Assembly: GCA_016124315.1 (NCBI GenBank)
Contig: WGNW01000001.1
Span: 1 to 64,000 of the forward strand
Direction: 5' to 3'
From: Alphaproteobacteria bacterium
Lineage (GTDB): Bacteria; Pseudomonadota; Alphaproteobacteria; SMXS01
DNA: 64,000 nucleotides
Positions 12,152-22,410 of the stretch are shown piece after piece. The notes beneath the pieces were generated by a model, which was not told the DNA's origin, searched no databases, and worked only from the letters and a program-made list of their open reading frames with translations. Every line of letters starts with the position of its first letter. Position 1 is the stretch's first letter. A program made the translations under genes and the position numbers.

Positions 12152-12409
12152 TCAGGCGGTCGGCTCGACCTTCACGTACTGCCGGTTGCCGCGGCCGGCG
12201 TAGAACTTCACCTTGCCTTCGACCAGGGCGAACAGGGTGTGGTCCCTGCCGATGCCGACGTTCTCGCCCGGGTGCCACTGGGTGCCCCGCTGGCGGACCA
12301 GGATGTTGCCTGCGATCACCGCCTGGTCGCCGAACTTCTTGACGCCGAGACGCTTGCCGGCGGTATCGCGGCCGTTGCGCGAGCTGCCGCCTGCTTTCTT
12401 GTGTGCCAT
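12152..12409 (-). CDS. rpmA: 50S ribosomal protein L27
   Basis: L27 reaches the peptidyl-transferase centre. 85 residues, starting [15 protein letters not shown] and containing [18 protein letters not shown], both diagnostic. It follows rplU by 12 bp. A strong terminator lies directly downstream. Confidence 0.98.
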   Translation of the reverse strand: MAHKKAGGSSRNGRDTAGKRLGVKKFGDQAVIAGNILVRQRGTQWHPGENVGIGRDHTLFALVEGKVKFYAGRGNRQYVKVEPTA

Positions 12410-12421
12410 GGATGCTGCTCC

Positions 12422-12736
12422 TTACTGGGCCGAGACGCCGGTGATGCGCAGCACCGTCTGGTGCTGGCGGTGGCCGTTCTTGCGGCGGTAGTTCTGCCGG
12501 CGCTTCTTCTTGAAGACGATGATCTTCTTGGCGCGGGTCTGCTCCAGCACCTCGGCGGTGACCGAGGCGCCCTCGACCAGCGGCGCGCCCAGGGTGACGT
12601 CGTCGCCGTTGCCCACGGCGAGCACGTCGTCGAAGGTCAGCGTGGCGCCGGCCTCGCCGTCGAGCTTCTCGACCTTGATCACGTCGCCCTCGGCGACCCG
12701 GTACTGCTTGCCGCCCGTCTTGATTACTGCGAACAT
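12422..12736 (-). CDS. rplU: 50S ribosomal protein L21
   Basis: L21 binds 23S rRNA next to L20. The canonical start [14 protein letters not shown] places the ATG at 12736, with the Shine-Dalgarno-like AAAGAGAAGA just upstream; an in-frame ATG 54 bp further out is unlikely. 104 residues with the C-terminal [15 protein letters not shown] signature. Confidence 0.97.
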   Translation of the reverse strand: MFAVIKTGGKQYRVAEGDVIKVEKLDGEAGATLTFDDVLAVGNGDDVTLGAPLVEGASVTAEVLEQTRAKKIIVFKKKRRQNYRRKNGHRQHQTVLRITGVSAQ

Positions 12737-12953
12737 CTTCTTCTCTTTCCGCGGCTCTGCACCCGTCGGCGTTGCGGTCGCCGCGTGCATGGATTGCGTG
12801 TCCGAAGGGATGGCCCCTCGAAAGAGCGCGCACTATAGCGATTCGGCTTTTCAAGTCAATACGCGCCGCCGGGCCCGGCGGGCCGCACGCGGGCATTTAC
12901 TTTGCCGCGCCGTGCGGCTAGTTTCCCGCCCCGTCGAGACAACTCGCTTCAGC

Positions 12954-13043
<90 letters not shown>

Positions 13044-13323
13044 ATTTATCAATAGGTTAGCGCGCCGACTGCCTGTTGCGCCTTCCCCCGGCGACAGTTT
13101 CTCGCAAGCATTATGCTAACATTGTCGCCGTTTTGCCGTGTCCCGCAGTCGGGGGGCGCGCTTCCCCCACTTGCCGTCCAGATCGCGTCCACGGCCTGCG
13201 CCGTAGAGTGTCCAACTCGCCGGATGGATGACCGGTCCGGCAGCCAGTTTTGCCCCCGCACGCGGATGAAGTTGCAGGTCGGCGGGGCCGGGGGCGCGGT
13301 ATCGAGCGGCTGCACAGGTGCCC
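13044..13323. other. Intergenic, no gene seen
   Basis: Between tRNA-Ser and the hemD-like gene. Short frames here lack ribosome-binding sites and conserved-looking sequence. No clear att-site duplication or terminator was found. Confidence 0.5.
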
Positions 13324-14148
13324 TCAATTAGACGCCCAGGCCTGGACGATGGCGTGGACCAGCGGCTTGAGGTGATAGGTGGTCTCCGGAGTGATGGCCG
13401 CGGCGATGCCGGCCTCGCGCAGTCTCTTTTCCACCACCGGCCCAATGGCCGCGACGGGCACCTTCCGCAGAGCCCGATGCAGTTCCGCTTCCAGGCCGTA
13501 TTCCGCCGCCACCTTCAGCAGCCTGTCCACCTGCGGCGAACTGGTAAAGGCGACCATGCCCACGGCGCCCGCCGACAGCATCCGGATTGCCTCCACGACC
13601 TGGTCGGTCTCCGCGCGTGACGCATAACGGTAGGGCGTGACCACGTCGACCCGGGCTCCGCGGTCGCGCAGCTTTTCGGGCAACCAGGCCGCAGTCTCGG
13701 AAGGATAGAGCTGGACGGCGACGGAACGGCCCGCCACCGTCTCGCTCGCCAGAGCATCGAGGACGCCCTGCGAGGTCGGCGTCGCCGCCAGAAGCCCCGG
13801 CTTCAGGCCGATTTCGCGCAGCGCTCGAACCGGCTTCGGACCTCGTGTGATCGACCGGACGCGAGCGAGGGCGTCGATGAAGAGCTGCTTGCGGCCAGAG
13901 GTCTCGGCGATACCGACAATCCGCCTCAGCCCTTCGCCCGTCAGCCACACGACGTCTTGAAACTCGCCAGCCGCAAGGCGGTCAACCCATGCTTCGACGG
14001 AGCCCGTATCTTCCACGTCGAGAATACGAACCAGCGGGCATCGCAGCAAGGCAGCGCCTTCCGCCTCCAGCATGGCCACGAAGAGGTCGATTTCCCGTGT
14101 CTCGGGCACCAGAATGCTCAGGCCGGCGAGGCGGCTCCTCGCGATCAT
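13324..14148 (-). CDS. Uroporphyrinogen-III synthase-like protein of the nitrate operon
   Basis: About 274 residues of HemD/U3S type: two alternating alpha/beta domains, with LSILVPETREIDLFVAMLE at the N-terminus, VVWLTGEGLRRIV, a GRSVAVQLYP linker strand, then MVAFTSSPQVDRLLKVAAEY and VPVAAIGPVVEKRL. U3S makes the precursor of siroheme, which the NirB reductase next door needs. It is the last gene of the operon and its ATG (14148) overlaps the nasA stop as ATGA; the frame extends 9 codons further upstream. The role in supplying siroheme is inferred from context. It is short of firm catalytic markers because U3S enzymes have few. Confidence 0.8.
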   Translation of the reverse strand: MIARSRLAGLSILVPETREIDLFVAMLEAEGAALLRCPLVRILDVEDTGSVEAWVDRLAAGEFQDVVWLTGEGLRRIVGIAETSGRKQLFIDALARVRSITRGPKPVRALREIGLKPGLLAATPTSQGVLDALASETVAGRSVAVQLYPSETAAWLPEKLRDRGARVDVVTPYRYASRAETDQVVEAIRMLSAGAVGMVAFTSSPQVDRLLKVAAEYGLEAELHRALRKVPVAAIGPVVEKRLREAGIAAAITPETTYHLKPLVHAIVQAWASN

Positions 14149-16799
14149 GCCGCCTCCGGCCGGGATCCCGCACAATTCCCCAGGAGCTTGCGGAGTTCAG
14201 GCAGGCAGGAGCCGCAGTTGGTGCCGGCACCTAGAGCATCGCCGAGCTGGGCGGTGGTGCGAATTCCCCGGGCCGTCGCGACCTCCAATATCTCCGCCTC
14301 TCCGACGGAGAAGCATGAACACACGGTCTTGCCCGCTGGGCGAGCCGCTCCCTCCAGCCCCGCCAGCAGCGACAGCCGCGCAGGACCGTCCACCTCCTGC
14401 CCCAGCAGGCGCTCGGCTCTGGCGGTATCGGGAGGCGGGGTTCCGGGCACGGCGATAAAAAGGCATGCGTCCAGCGTTCCCTCCAACAGGCCGGCGAATC
14501 GGAAGACCGATTTCCGAGTATCTGTATAGGACGCCAGCTCAGCCTCGTCCGGCAAGCCCATCAAACGCCGCGCCAATGCGGCGATGTCGGCCGCTTCGGG
14601 CAGCGGTGCCGTCCCGGACAGCTCCCAGCGCCGGCCGCCGTCAATCGGCGAGCAGGACCAGTAGACGCCGTCCTGCAAGGTGGGCGCCGATCCGTGACGG
14701 CGCACCAGCAGACCCCGCCAGGCTTCGGCTTCTGCGTACACCTCGACGCCGGTTCCCTTGAGGTCCGGCTGGCCGGAGACGGGGTCCGTCAACGGATGGA
14801 CCAGCCGGTCGACCGGTCCGGACGAACAGAACTGGTCCGACCAGTGCATAGGCGCGAATACGTCGCCCGGCCGGAGACCATCATCGACGACCGCGCGCAG
14901 CACGACGCTCCCCTGTTCGCTTTCGATCCGCACCAGGCCGCCATCGACGATCCCGCGGGCCTCGGCATCCGCCGGGCAGATGGTCAGCGAGGGACCCGGC
15001 GTGTGGGCCATGAGGCGCGGTACCAGGCCTGTCCGGGTCATGGTGTGCCACTGGTCCCTCACCCGCCCGGTGTTGAGGGTCAGGGAACGCCCCTTCTGCT
15101 GGCCAGGCGATGCCGATGCGAGCGGTACCATGCGCCCCCGGCCGTCGGCGGTCGGGAAGGTGCCGCCGGCGAACAGCCGCGCCGAGGCGGAGAAGCCGTC
15201 GCGCCGGCAGGGCCACCGGATCGGTTCCAGGCACGCATACCCGCGCGCGTCGAGATCGGCCAGCCCGCCGATGTCAAAGAGGCGGCTGCCGTCGTTCTCG
15301 AACGCCGAAAGCGCGGCGTGCTCGCGGAAGATGTCGGCGGGACCGTCATAGGCGAACTGGCCGGCCCAGCCCATGCGCCGCGCGACCTCGGCGAACATCC
15401 ACCAGTCGGGCTTGGCCTCGCCTGGGGCGGGCCGGAAGGCGCGCTGGCGGGAGATGCGGCGTTCGGAGTTGGTGACGGTGCCGTCCTTCTCGGCCCAGCT
15501 CGCGGCGGGCAGGATCACGTCGGCGAACTCCGTCGTGTCGGTGGGCCAGGCGTCCGAGACGATGACGAGCGGGCAGCGGGCGAGCGCCTCCCGGACGCGG
15601 CCGGCATCGGGCATGCTGACCGCCGGATTGGTGGCGGCGATCCAGACCGCCTGCACCCTGCCGTCTTCCACCGCGCGAAACAGGTCGACGGCGGTGTAGC
15701 CGGGGCGGGTCGCCATGCGGGGCGCGTTCCAGAACCGCCCGACCCTTTCGGTGTCCTCGGACGTGAACGACATGTGCGCCGCAAGCTGGTTCGCCAGACC
15801 GCCGACCTCGCGACCGCCCATGGCGTTGGGCTGCCCGGTCAGGGAGAAGGGTCCCATGCCGGGCCGCCCGATGCGCGCCGTGGCGAGATGGCAGTTGAGG
15901 ATCGCGTTCACCTTGTCGGCGCCCGCCACCGACTGGTTGACGCCCTGGGAGTAGAGCGTCACGGAACGCCGGGTCCGGGCGAACAGGTGGTAGAACGCCT
16001 CGATGTCCTTGCTCGGCAGGTCCGTCGAGGCGGCTACGGCCGCCAGGTCCGGCGCGATACGCTGCGCCGCGGCCAGGGCCTCGTCGAAGCCCGATACATG
16101 CGCATCGATCCAGTCGCGGTCGACCTGTCCGGTATCCGCGAGATGCACGAGCAGGCCGCTGAACAGCGCCACGTCCGCGCCGGGCTTGACCGGCAGATGC
16201 AGGTCCGCGGCGGTGGCGGTGGCGGTGCGGCGGGGATCGATGGCGACGATCTGGGTGCCGCGCGCATCGCGTGCCGCCATCAGCCGCTGGTGGAGCACCG
16301 GATGGCACCACGCCATGTTGCTGCCGACCAGCACGGCCAGATCGGCCTCGTCCAGGTCTTCGTAGCAGCCCGGGACCACGTCCTCGCCGAACGCCCTTAC
16401 GTGCCCTGCGACCGAGGAGGACATGCACAATCGCGAATTGGTGTCGATGTTGGTCGAGCCGATGAACCCCTTCATCAGCTTGTTGGCGACGTAATAGTCC
16501 TCGGTCAGGAACTGTCCGGAGACGTAGAGGGCGATGGCGTCCGGCCCAGCCGTCTCGCGGATGCGGGTGAACGCGGCGGCGATGACGTCCAGGGCCTCGT
16601 CCCAGCCGGTCTCGCGGCCGTGCACCACGGGCCGAAGAAGCCGGCCGGGCAGGTCGAGCGTCTCCCCGAGTGCGGCACCCTTGGAACAGAGCCGGCCGGC
16701 ATTGGCAGGGTGATCGATGTCGCCCTGGGGCCGCCCGTCGACGATGGATACGCCGCACCCGACGCCGCAATAGGGGCATGTGGTGCGGAGCGGCGTCAT
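14145..16799 (-). CDS. nasA: Assimilatory nitrate reductase catalytic subunit with C-terminal BFD domain
   Basis: Cytoplasmic molybdoenzyme reducing nitrate to nitrite. The N-terminus carries the [4Fe-4S] motif CPYCGVGCGV with the fourth Cys in LCSKG, then the Mo-bis-MGD domains (TGQPNAMGGREVGGLANQ; WPTDTTEFADVILPAASWAE) and a MopB C-terminal domain. The last about 60 residues form a BFD-like [2Fe-2S] domain (KTVCSCFSVGEAEIL ... GTNCGSCLPEL). 884 residues. The start at ATG 16799 overlaps the nirD stop as ATGA. The class is like Klebsiella/Paracoccus NasA rather than the respiratory enzymes. Confidence 0.96.
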   Translation of the reverse strand: MTPLRTTCPYCGVGCGVSIVDGRPQGDIDHPANAGRLCSKGAALGETLDLPGRLLRPVVHGRETGWDEALDVIAAAFTRIRETAGPDAIALYVSGQFLTEDYYVANKLMKGFIGSTNIDTNSRLCMSSSVAGHVRAFGEDVVPGCYEDLDEADLAVLVGSNMAWCHPVLHQRLMAARDARGTQIVAIDPRRTATATAADLHLPVKPGADVALFSGLLVHLADTGQVDRDWIDAHVSGFDEALAAAQRIAPDLAAVAASTDLPSKDIEAFYHLFARTRRSVTLYSQGVNQSVAGADKVNAILNCHLATARIGRPGMGPFSLTGQPNAMGGREVGGLANQLAAHMSFTSEDTERVGRFWNAPRMATRPGYTAVDLFRAVEDGRVQAVWIAATNPAVSMPDAGRVREALARCPLVIVSDAWPTDTTEFADVILPAASWAEKDGTVTNSERRISRQRAFRPAPGEAKPDWWMFAEVARRMGWAGQFAYDGPADIFREHAALSAFENDGSRLFDIGGLADLDARGYACLEPIRWPCRRDGFSASARLFAGGTFPTADGRGRMVPLASASPGQQKGRSLTLNTGRVRDQWHTMTRTGLVPRLMAHTPGPSLTICPADAEARGIVDGGLVRIESEQGSVVLRAVVDDGLRPGDVFAPMHWSDQFCSSGPVDRLVHPLTDPVSGQPDLKGTGVEVYAEAEAWRGLLVRRHGSAPTLQDGVYWSCSPIDGGRRWELSGTAPLPEAADIAALARRLMGLPDEAELASYTDTRKSVFRFAGLLEGTLDACLFIAVPGTPPPDTARAERLLGQEVDGPARLSLLAGLEGAARPAGKTVCSCFSVGEAEILEVATARGIRTTAQLGDALGAGTNCGSCLPELRKLLGNCAGSRPEAA

Positions 16800-17143
16800 G
16801 CCGCCCTCTCGCCGGCCAGCGGCAGGCCGACATGGATTTCGCCGGAGACGATGCGCACCGGCAGGGCCCGCGTCCTGCCGATGTCGGGCGCCAGCGCCTC
16901 GCCTGCCGCCAGATCGATCACCCAGTTGTGCAGCGGGCAGCTCACGGTGCGCCCCGAGACGATCCCCTCGGACAGCGGACCCTGGCGGTGGGGACATTCG
17001 TCCACCACGGCGAAGATCTCGTCCGCGCCGGTCCGGAAGACGGCGACGGGATGGCCCTGGTGTCCGAAGCAGAGGCGCCTTGCGCCCTGGGCGGGGATGT
17101 TGGCCAGCGGGCCGATGTTCTTCCACTGATAGGACATGGTCAT
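16796..17143 (-). CDS. nirD: Nitrite reductase small subunit (Rieske-type)
   Basis: Partner of NirB in NAD(P)H-dependent nitrite reduction. 115 residues, one Rieske-like domain. Both ligand pairs are present, Cys-Pro-His (DECPHRQGPLS) and Cys-Pro-Leu-His (SCPLHNWVIDL), so an iron-sulfur cluster is likely, unlike in enterobacterial NirD. ATG 17143 overlaps the nirB stop; an ATG two codons in (17137) is possible. It is flanked tightly by nirB and nasA. Confidence 0.94.
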   Translation of the reverse strand: MTMSYQWKNIGPLANIPAQGARRLCFGHQGHPVAVFRTGADEIFAVVDECPHRQGPLSEGIVSGRTVSCPLHNWVIDLAAGEALAPDIGRTRALPVRIVSGEIHVGLPLAGERAA

Positions 17144-19590
17144 GCCTCCGCGAGGGCCGGCAGCCGGGCGAATTCGTGGGCGTCGGCGCCCCTTGCCCGT
17201 TCGGCCCACGGATCGTGCTGCATGAACGACTGGGAGTGGAGGAACCGGCCATGCAGCGCCGCGCGGCCCTCGGGATCGTCGACCAGCCGCCGTTTCACGT
17301 AATCGAGGCCGACCCGCGCGATCCACGGCGCGGTGCGCTCCAGATAGTGCGCCTCCTCGCGGTAGAGCTGCATGTAGGCCCCGGTGTATTCCAGCACCTC
17401 CTCCTCGCTGGAGACCCGGACTAGGTGGTCGGTGACGCGCACCTCGACGCCGCCATTGCCGCCCACCAGGATGTCGTAGCCGGCCTCCACGCAGATCACG
17501 CCCAGGTCCTTGATGCTGGCCTCGGCGCAGTTGCGCGGGCAGCCCGAGACGGCGAGCTTCACCTTGTGCGGCGTCCAGGAGCCCCAGCACATCTTCTCCA
17601 GCTTCACGCCCAGGCCGGTCGAATCCTGGGTGCCGAAACGGCACCATTCGCTGCCGACACAGGTCTTCACCGTCCGCAACCCCTTGGCGTAGGCATGGCC
17701 CGACACCAGCCCGGCGCTGTTGAGATCACCCCAGACGGCGGGCAGGTCCTCCTTGCGCACGCCCAGCAGATCGATGCGCTGGCCGCCCGTCACCTTGACC
17801 GTGGGGATGTCGAACTTCTCCGCCACCGAGGCGATGGCATGCAGTTCGGCGGGCGTGGTGAGGCCGCCCCACATGCGCGGCACGACCGAATAGGTGCCGT
17901 CCTTCTGGATGTTGGCGTGCACCCGCTCGTTGACGAAGCGCGACCGGGAGTCGTCGTGGTATTCGCCCGGCCAGGCGCACAGCAGGTAGTAGTTCAGAGC
18001 CGGCCGGCACTTGTGGCAGCCTTCCGGCTTCTTCCATGCGAAGGCTGTCCGCACCTCCTCCATGGTCCTGAGGTCCTGGGCGAGAATGGCCTGGCGGATC
18101 TCGTCATGGTCCGCGTCGGTGCAGTCGCACAGCGTCTTCTTCGCCGGCCTGGCGTCCGCCCCGGCGGCGAACACCAGCAGGTCCTCGACCACGCAGGTGC
18201 ACTGGCCGCAGGACGCCGACGCCTTGGTGTGGGCGCGCACCTCCGGGAGGGTGGTCAGTCCCTTGTCCCGGATGGCGCCGACGATGTTGCCCTTGGAGAC
18301 GCCGTTGCAGCCGCAGATCTGCTCGCTGTCGGGCATGGCCGCATAGTCGGTCGCAGCCGGCGCGCCGGGGCCCGCTTCGGCGAACGCGCGCCCGAACACC
18401 AGCCGTTCGCGCAGCGCGCTGACGTCCTCCCGCTCGCGCATCAGCTTCAGGTACCACTGGCCGTCGGCGACGTCGCCGTAGAGCACGGCGCCCACCAGCC
18501 TGCCGTCGCGCAGCACGATCTTCTTGTAGATGCCCTTGCCGTCGTCTCGCAGGGTGATTTCGTCGTCGCCCTCGTCCGCCGCCATCAGGGCGCCGGCGGA
18601 GAACACGTCGACCCCGGTGATCTTGAGGCTGGTCGACAGCGCCTGCGGCGTGAACAGCGCGGTCTCGTCGCCGGCGAGCCGGGCGGCGCAGGCCTTCGCC
18701 TGGTCCCACAGCGGGGCGACCAGGCCGAAGACCTGGCCGCGGTGCTCGACGCATTCGCCCACCGCGAAGATATCCGGGTCGCTGGTGCGCATGTCGTCGG
18801 TGACGACGATGCCGCGGTTGACCTCCAGGTCGGCGGCGCGGGCGAGATCAATGTTGGGCCGGATGCCGATGGCGAGCACCACCAGGTCGGCGGGCACGAA
18901 CCGGCCGTCGGCCAGCCGCACGCCCTCGGCGCGCTCGGTGCCGACGATCTCCTCGGTCTGCCCGTCGGTGAAGAAGGCGATGCCCCGGCGGTCCAGGTCC
19001 CGCTGCAGCAACTGGCCGGCGGCGACGTCGAGCTGGCGCTCCATCAGCGTCGGCATCAGGTGCACCAGGGCCACCGACATGCCGCGCTGCTTCAGCCCCC
19101 AGGCCGCTTCAAGGCCCAGCAGGCCGCCGCCGATCACCACGGCGCGCTTCCGGGTGCGGGCGGCTTCGAGCATCTTGTCCACGTCGGCGATGTCGCGGAA
19201 GGCGCACACGCCGGGAAGCTCGAGCCCCGGAATCGGCGGCGCCAGCGGCTTGGAGCCCGTGGCGATCAGCAGCTGGTCGTAGGGCACCTGCACGCCGCTC
19301 GCGGCGGTGACGAGCCGGTTCTCGCGGTCGATGGCGATGACCGGATCGCCCTTGTTCAGGCAGATGCCGTTGGCGTCGTACCATTCCTGGGAGTTGATGA
19401 CGATGTCGTCGACGCTCTTGTCGCCGGCCAGGACGCTCGAAAGCATGATGCGGTTGTAGTTCACATGGGGCTCGGCGCCGAACACGGTGATGCGGCAGTC
19501 GCGACCGCCGTCGAGCTTCAGCAGTTCGTCGACGGTCCGCATGCCGGCCATGCCGTTGCCGATGACGACCAGGTTCCTGGGCGTGGTCAT
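17140..19590 (-). CDS. nirB: Nitrite reductase large subunit (siroheme)
   Basis: Reduces nitrite to ammonium with NAD(P)H, FAD, Fe-S and siroheme in the cytoplasm. 816 residues. Order: FAD/NAD-binding domain from [16 protein letters not shown], a first BFD domain ([15 protein letters not shown] ... [12 protein letters not shown], about residues 415-465), a second BFD-like segment ([10 protein letters not shown]), then the nitrite/sulfite reductase domain with CVGSEWC and [10 protein letters not shown], which hold the [4Fe-4S]-siroheme cysteines. The ATG at 19590 overlaps the preceding stop as ATGA. Confidence 0.97.
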   Translation of the reverse strand: MTTPRNLVVIGNGMAGMRTVDELLKLDGGRDCRITVFGAEPHVNYNRIMLSSVLAGDKSVDDIVINSQEWYDANGICLNKGDPVIAIDRENRLVTAASGVQVPYDQLLIATGSKPLAPPIPGLELPGVCAFRDIADVDKMLEAARTRKRAVVIGGGLLGLEAAWGLKQRGMSVALVHLMPTLMERQLDVAAGQLLQRDLDRRGIAFFTDGQTEEIVGTERAEGVRLADGRFVPADLVVLAIGIRPNIDLARAADLEVNRGIVVTDDMRTSDPDIFAVGECVEHRGQVFGLVAPLWDQAKACAARLAGDETALFTPQALSTSLKITGVDVFSAGALMAADEGDDEITLRDDGKGIYKKIVLRDGRLVGAVLYGDVADGQWYLKLMREREDVSALRERLVFGRAFAEAGPGAPAATDYAAMPDSEQICGCNGVSKGNIVGAIRDKGLTTLPEVRAHTKASASCGQCTCVVEDLLVFAAGADARPAKKTLCDCTDADHDEIRQAILAQDLRTMEEVRTAFAWKKPEGCHKCRPALNYYLLCAWPGEYHDDSRSRFVNERVHANIQKDGTYSVVPRMWGGLTTPAELHAIASVAEKFDIPTVKVTGGQRIDLLGVRKEDLPAVWGDLNSAGLVSGHAYAKGLRTVKTCVGSEWCRFGTQDSTGLGVKLEKMCWGSWTPHKVKLAVSGCPRNCAEASIKDLGVICVEAGYDILVGGNGGVEVRVTDHLVRVSSEEEVLEYTGAYMQLYREEAHYLERTAPWIARVGLDYVKRRLVDDPEGRAALHGRFLHSQSFMQHDPWAERARGADAHEFARLPALAEA

Positions 19591-21281
19591 GCTGCCTTCT
19601 CCTTGATCGGGTTGCCGTTGCCGGGGCGTGCGCCGCCCTCGTATTCCTCGAGGAAAGTGAGAAGCTCCTCCCGGTAGGCGTAGTAGTCCGGGTGCTGAAG
19701 CAGCGCGGTCCGGGTACGCGGCCGCGGGATGTCCACCTTCATGACGTTGCCGATGCGGGCGTTCGGTCCGTTGGTCATCATCACCACCCGGTCGGCCAGC
19801 AGGATCGCCTCGTCCACGTCGTGGGTGACGCAGATGGCGGTGACCTTGGTGCGCGCCCATACTTCCATGAGCACTTCCTGCAGTTCCCAGCGGGTCAGCG
19901 AGTCCAGCATGCCGAACGGCTCGTCCAGCAGCAGCAGCTTGGGGCTCAGCGCGAAGGCCCGGGCGATGCCCACCCGCTGCTTCATGCCGTTGGACAGGTC
20001 CTCGGCCCGGCGGTCCATGGCGTCGGCGAGACCGACGCGCGCCAGGTAGTAGGCGACGATGTCGGCCTTCTCGGCGCGGGAGGCGTGCGGGTAGACCCTG
20101 TCGACGCCCAGCGCCACGTTCTCGCGGGCGGTGAGCCACGGGAACAGCGAGGGCGACTGGAACACCACGGCGCGGTCGGGGCCCGCCGCCGTCACCTCCT
20201 GACCATCCAGCACGATGCCGCCGGCTGAAATGTCGGTGAGGCCGGCGATCATGGACAGCACCGTGGACTTGCCGCACCCGGAATGCCCGATGAGCGAGAC
20301 GAACTCGCCCTTGTGCATCTTCAGGTCGAAGCCGTCGACGACGGTGAGCGGCCCCTTGGGCGTGGGATAGATCTTGGAGACTGCGCCGAACTCCACATAG
20401 CGCCGCTCGACCGGGCTGGTGGCCGCCTCGCGGTAGGCCGCCGGCGGCGCCTGGTTGGCCGGAATCACCGACGGCAGGATGATGGTATTGTCGGACCGTT
20501 GCTCCCGCTTCGCCGCCACGCCCATCAGATATTCGGTGACACCGGCGCGCAGCTTCTTGAAGCGGGCGCTGTCGTTCATGGCGTGTCGGTCGCGCGGGCG
20601 CGGCAGGTCGACCCTGAATTCCGGCCCCAGCGTGGCGCCCGGGCCGGGCGTCAGCGGGATGATCCGGTCGGCGAGCAGGATCGCCTCGTCCACGTCGTTG
20701 GTGATCAGCACAACCGTGCGCCTGTCCTGCGACCAGATGCGCTCGATCTCGTCCTGGAGCTTCGCGCGCGTCAACGCGTCGAGCGCGGACAGCGGCTCGT
20801 CGAGCAGCAGGATCTCGGGGCTCATGGCGAGCGCCCGGGCGACCGCGACCCGCTGGCGCATGCCGCCCGACAGCTCGGCGGGGCGCCGGTCGGCGGCATG
20901 GGACAGGCCGACCAGGTCGATGTAGCGCCGCGTGCGTGCCGCCCGCTGGGCGCGGCTTTCCTTGCGGAAGACGCTGTCGACCGCCAGCGCGATGTTGCCG
21001 CGCACCGTCAGCCAGGGCATCAGCGAATAGCTCTGGAAGACGACGCCCCGGTCGGGCCCCGGCGCGGCGACCTCCCTGTCCCTGAGCAGGATGCGGCCGG
21101 AATCGGGCGCCGACAGCCCGGCGATGGCCGAGATCAGCGTGGTCTTGCCCGAGCCGGAGAAGCCGACGATGGCGACGAACTCGCCCTCCTCGATCTCCAG
21201 GTCGATGTCGCGCAGAACTTCGGTGCGCTCGTCGCCGCTGCCGTAGCCCTTGCAGACGTTTTCGAGTTTCAAGAGTGCCAT
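19587..21281 (-). CDS. Nitrate ABC transporter, fused double ATP-binding protein
   Basis: Two complete NrtC/NrtD-type ATPase domains in a single chain of 564 residues. First: Walker [10 protein letters not shown] (about residue 40), signature LSGGMRQRV, Walker [14 protein letters not shown]. Second (from about residue 290): Walker [10 protein letters not shown], signature LSNGMKQRV, Walker [14 protein letters not shown]. The domains share the linker region [20 protein letters not shown]. Nitrate importers usually use two separate subunits or NrtC with a C-terminal binding domain; here both nucleotide sites come from a single gene. It follows the permease by 11 bp. Confidence 0.92.
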   Translation of the reverse strand: MALLKLENVCKGYGSGDERTEVLRDIDLEIEEGEFVAIVGFSGSGKTTLISAIAGLSAPDSGRILLRDREVAAPGPDRGVVFQSYSLMPWLTVRGNIALAVDSVFRKESRAQRAARTRRYIDLVGLSHAADRRPAELSGGMRQRVAVARALAMSPEILLLDEPLSALDALTRAKLQDEIERIWSQDRRTVVLITNDVDEAILLADRIIPLTPGPGATLGPEFRVDLPRPRDRHAMNDSARFKKLRAGVTEYLMGVAAKREQRSDNTIILPSVIPANQAPPAAYREAATSPVERRYVEFGAVSKIYPTPKGPLTVVDGFDLKMHKGEFVSLIGHSGCGKSTVLSMIAGLTDISAGGIVLDGQEVTAAGPDRAVVFQSPSLFPWLTARENVALGVDRVYPHASRAEKADIVAYYLARVGLADAMDRRAEDLSNGMKQRVGIARAFALSPKLLLLDEPFGMLDSLTRWELQEVLMEVWARTKVTAICVTHDVDEAILLADRVVMMTNGPNARIGNVMKVDIPRPRTRTALLQHPDYYAYREELLTFLEEYEGGARPGNGNPIKEKAA

Positions 21282-21292
21282 CGACCGTCTCC

Positions 21293-22390
21293 CTAGCGCG
21301 TGCCGGAGAAGGTGACGGCGGACTGCAGGGCCAGCATGACGCGGTCCAGCAGGAAGCCGATGATGCCGATGGTGAACACGGCCACCATGATGCGCGCCAG
21401 AGACTCCGAGGAGCCGTTCTGGAACTCGTCCCAGACGAACTTCCCCAGGCCCGGGTTCTGGGCCAGCATCTCGGCCGCGATCAGCACCATCCAGCCGACT
21501 CCCAGCGACAGGCGCAGCCCCGTGAAGATCAGCGGCAGCGACGACGGCAGCACCAGCTTGAAGACCTTCCTGGTCCACGAGAGCTGCAGCACCCGCCCCA
21601 CGTTGAGCAGGTCCTTGTCGATGGAGGCCACGCCGAGCGCGGTGTTGATGAGCGTCGGCCACAGCGAGCACAGGGTGACGGTGATGGCCGAGTTGACGAA
21701 GGATTTCGAGAACATCGGGTCTTCGGAGACGTAGAGGGCGCTGACCACCATGGTGACGATGGGCAGCCATGCCAGCGGCGAGACCGGCTTGAAGATCTGG
21801 ACGATGGGGTTGATGGCGGCATTCACCGTGCGCGACAGGCCCGAGGCGATGCCGAGCGGCACGGCGATCACCGTCGCCAGCAGGAAGCCCATGAACACCG
21901 TCTGCAGGCTGGTCCAGATCTGGTCGATGTAGGTGGACTTGCCGGTGTAGTCGTGGATCGTGATCCTGGTGCCGGGATAGGCGGCCTTGAGGGCGGCGTT
22001 GCGTTCCCGCTGGCGCTCGTAGAAGGCGGCCTCCTCGGCCCGCTCATCCTTGTGGGCCTGCCAGAGGGCGCCCGCCTGATGCCAGACCTCCACCGGCCCG
22101 GGAATGGTGCCCAGGCTGGTCTCCACCTTGGGGGCGAGGGCGCTCCAGGCCAGCAGGAACACCACGATGGCGGCGAGCGGCACCCCGAGCTGGCGCCAGA
22201 GTTCCTTCACCTGGTGGCGCGGACTGTCGCCGGCGGCCAGGCGGGCCAGCGGCGTCAGCCAGCCCAGGCCCAGGACGCCGAGGAAACCGTCGGCCCGGTT
22301 GATGAGGCCGTGCAGCCGTTCGCGGACGGGGAGCCGTGCCGGAGGAACATTGCCTTCCGGAACGGTCGAGGGGGCGAATGTGGTGCTCAT
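21293..22390 (-). CDS. nrtB: Nitrate ABC transporter permease
   Basis: Inner-membrane permease (NrtB/SsuC type) carrying nitrate into the cytoplasm. 365 residues with several hydrophobic segments ([16 protein letters not shown] near residue 75; [48 protein letters not shown]). The permease EAA-like loop lies in the region [19 protein letters not shown]. The N-terminal 110 residues, with a charged insert ([18 protein letters not shown]), are longer than in the shortest homologues. ATG 22390; 20 bp after nrtA. Confidence 0.93.
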   Translation of the reverse strand: MSTTFAPSTVPEGNVPPARLPVRERLHGLINRADGFLGVLGLGWLTPLARLAAGDSPRHQVKELWRQLGVPLAAIVVFLLAWSALAPKVETSLGTIPGPVEVWHQAGALWQAHKDERAEEAAFYERQRERNAALKAAYPGTRITIHDYTGKSTYIDQIWTSLQTVFMGFLLATVIAVPLGIASGLSRTVNAAINPIVQIFKPVSPLAWLPIVTMVVSALYVSEDPMFSKSFVNSAITVTLCSLWPTLINTALGVASIDKDLLNVGRVLQLSWTRKVFKLVLPSSLPLIFTGLRLSLGVGWMVLIAAEMLAQNPGLGKFVWDEFQNGSSESLARIMVAVFTIGIIGFLLDRVMLALQSAVTFSGTR

Positions 22391-22410
22391 GATGCTCTCC
22401 TGCGCCGTGC

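Noticed and set aside
13049-13327. 92-residue frame after tRNA-Ser
   Set aside because: No ribosome-binding site, Pro/Arg-rich shadow-like sequence and no recognisable motif.
14694-17129. 811-residue frame on the plus strand
   Set aside because: Antisense to nasA and nirD, which carry all expected motifs; the frame shows only low-complexity Arg/Gly/Ala sequence.
17425-19677. 750-residue frame on the plus strand
   Set aside because: Antisense shadow of nirB, with no domain-like sequence.
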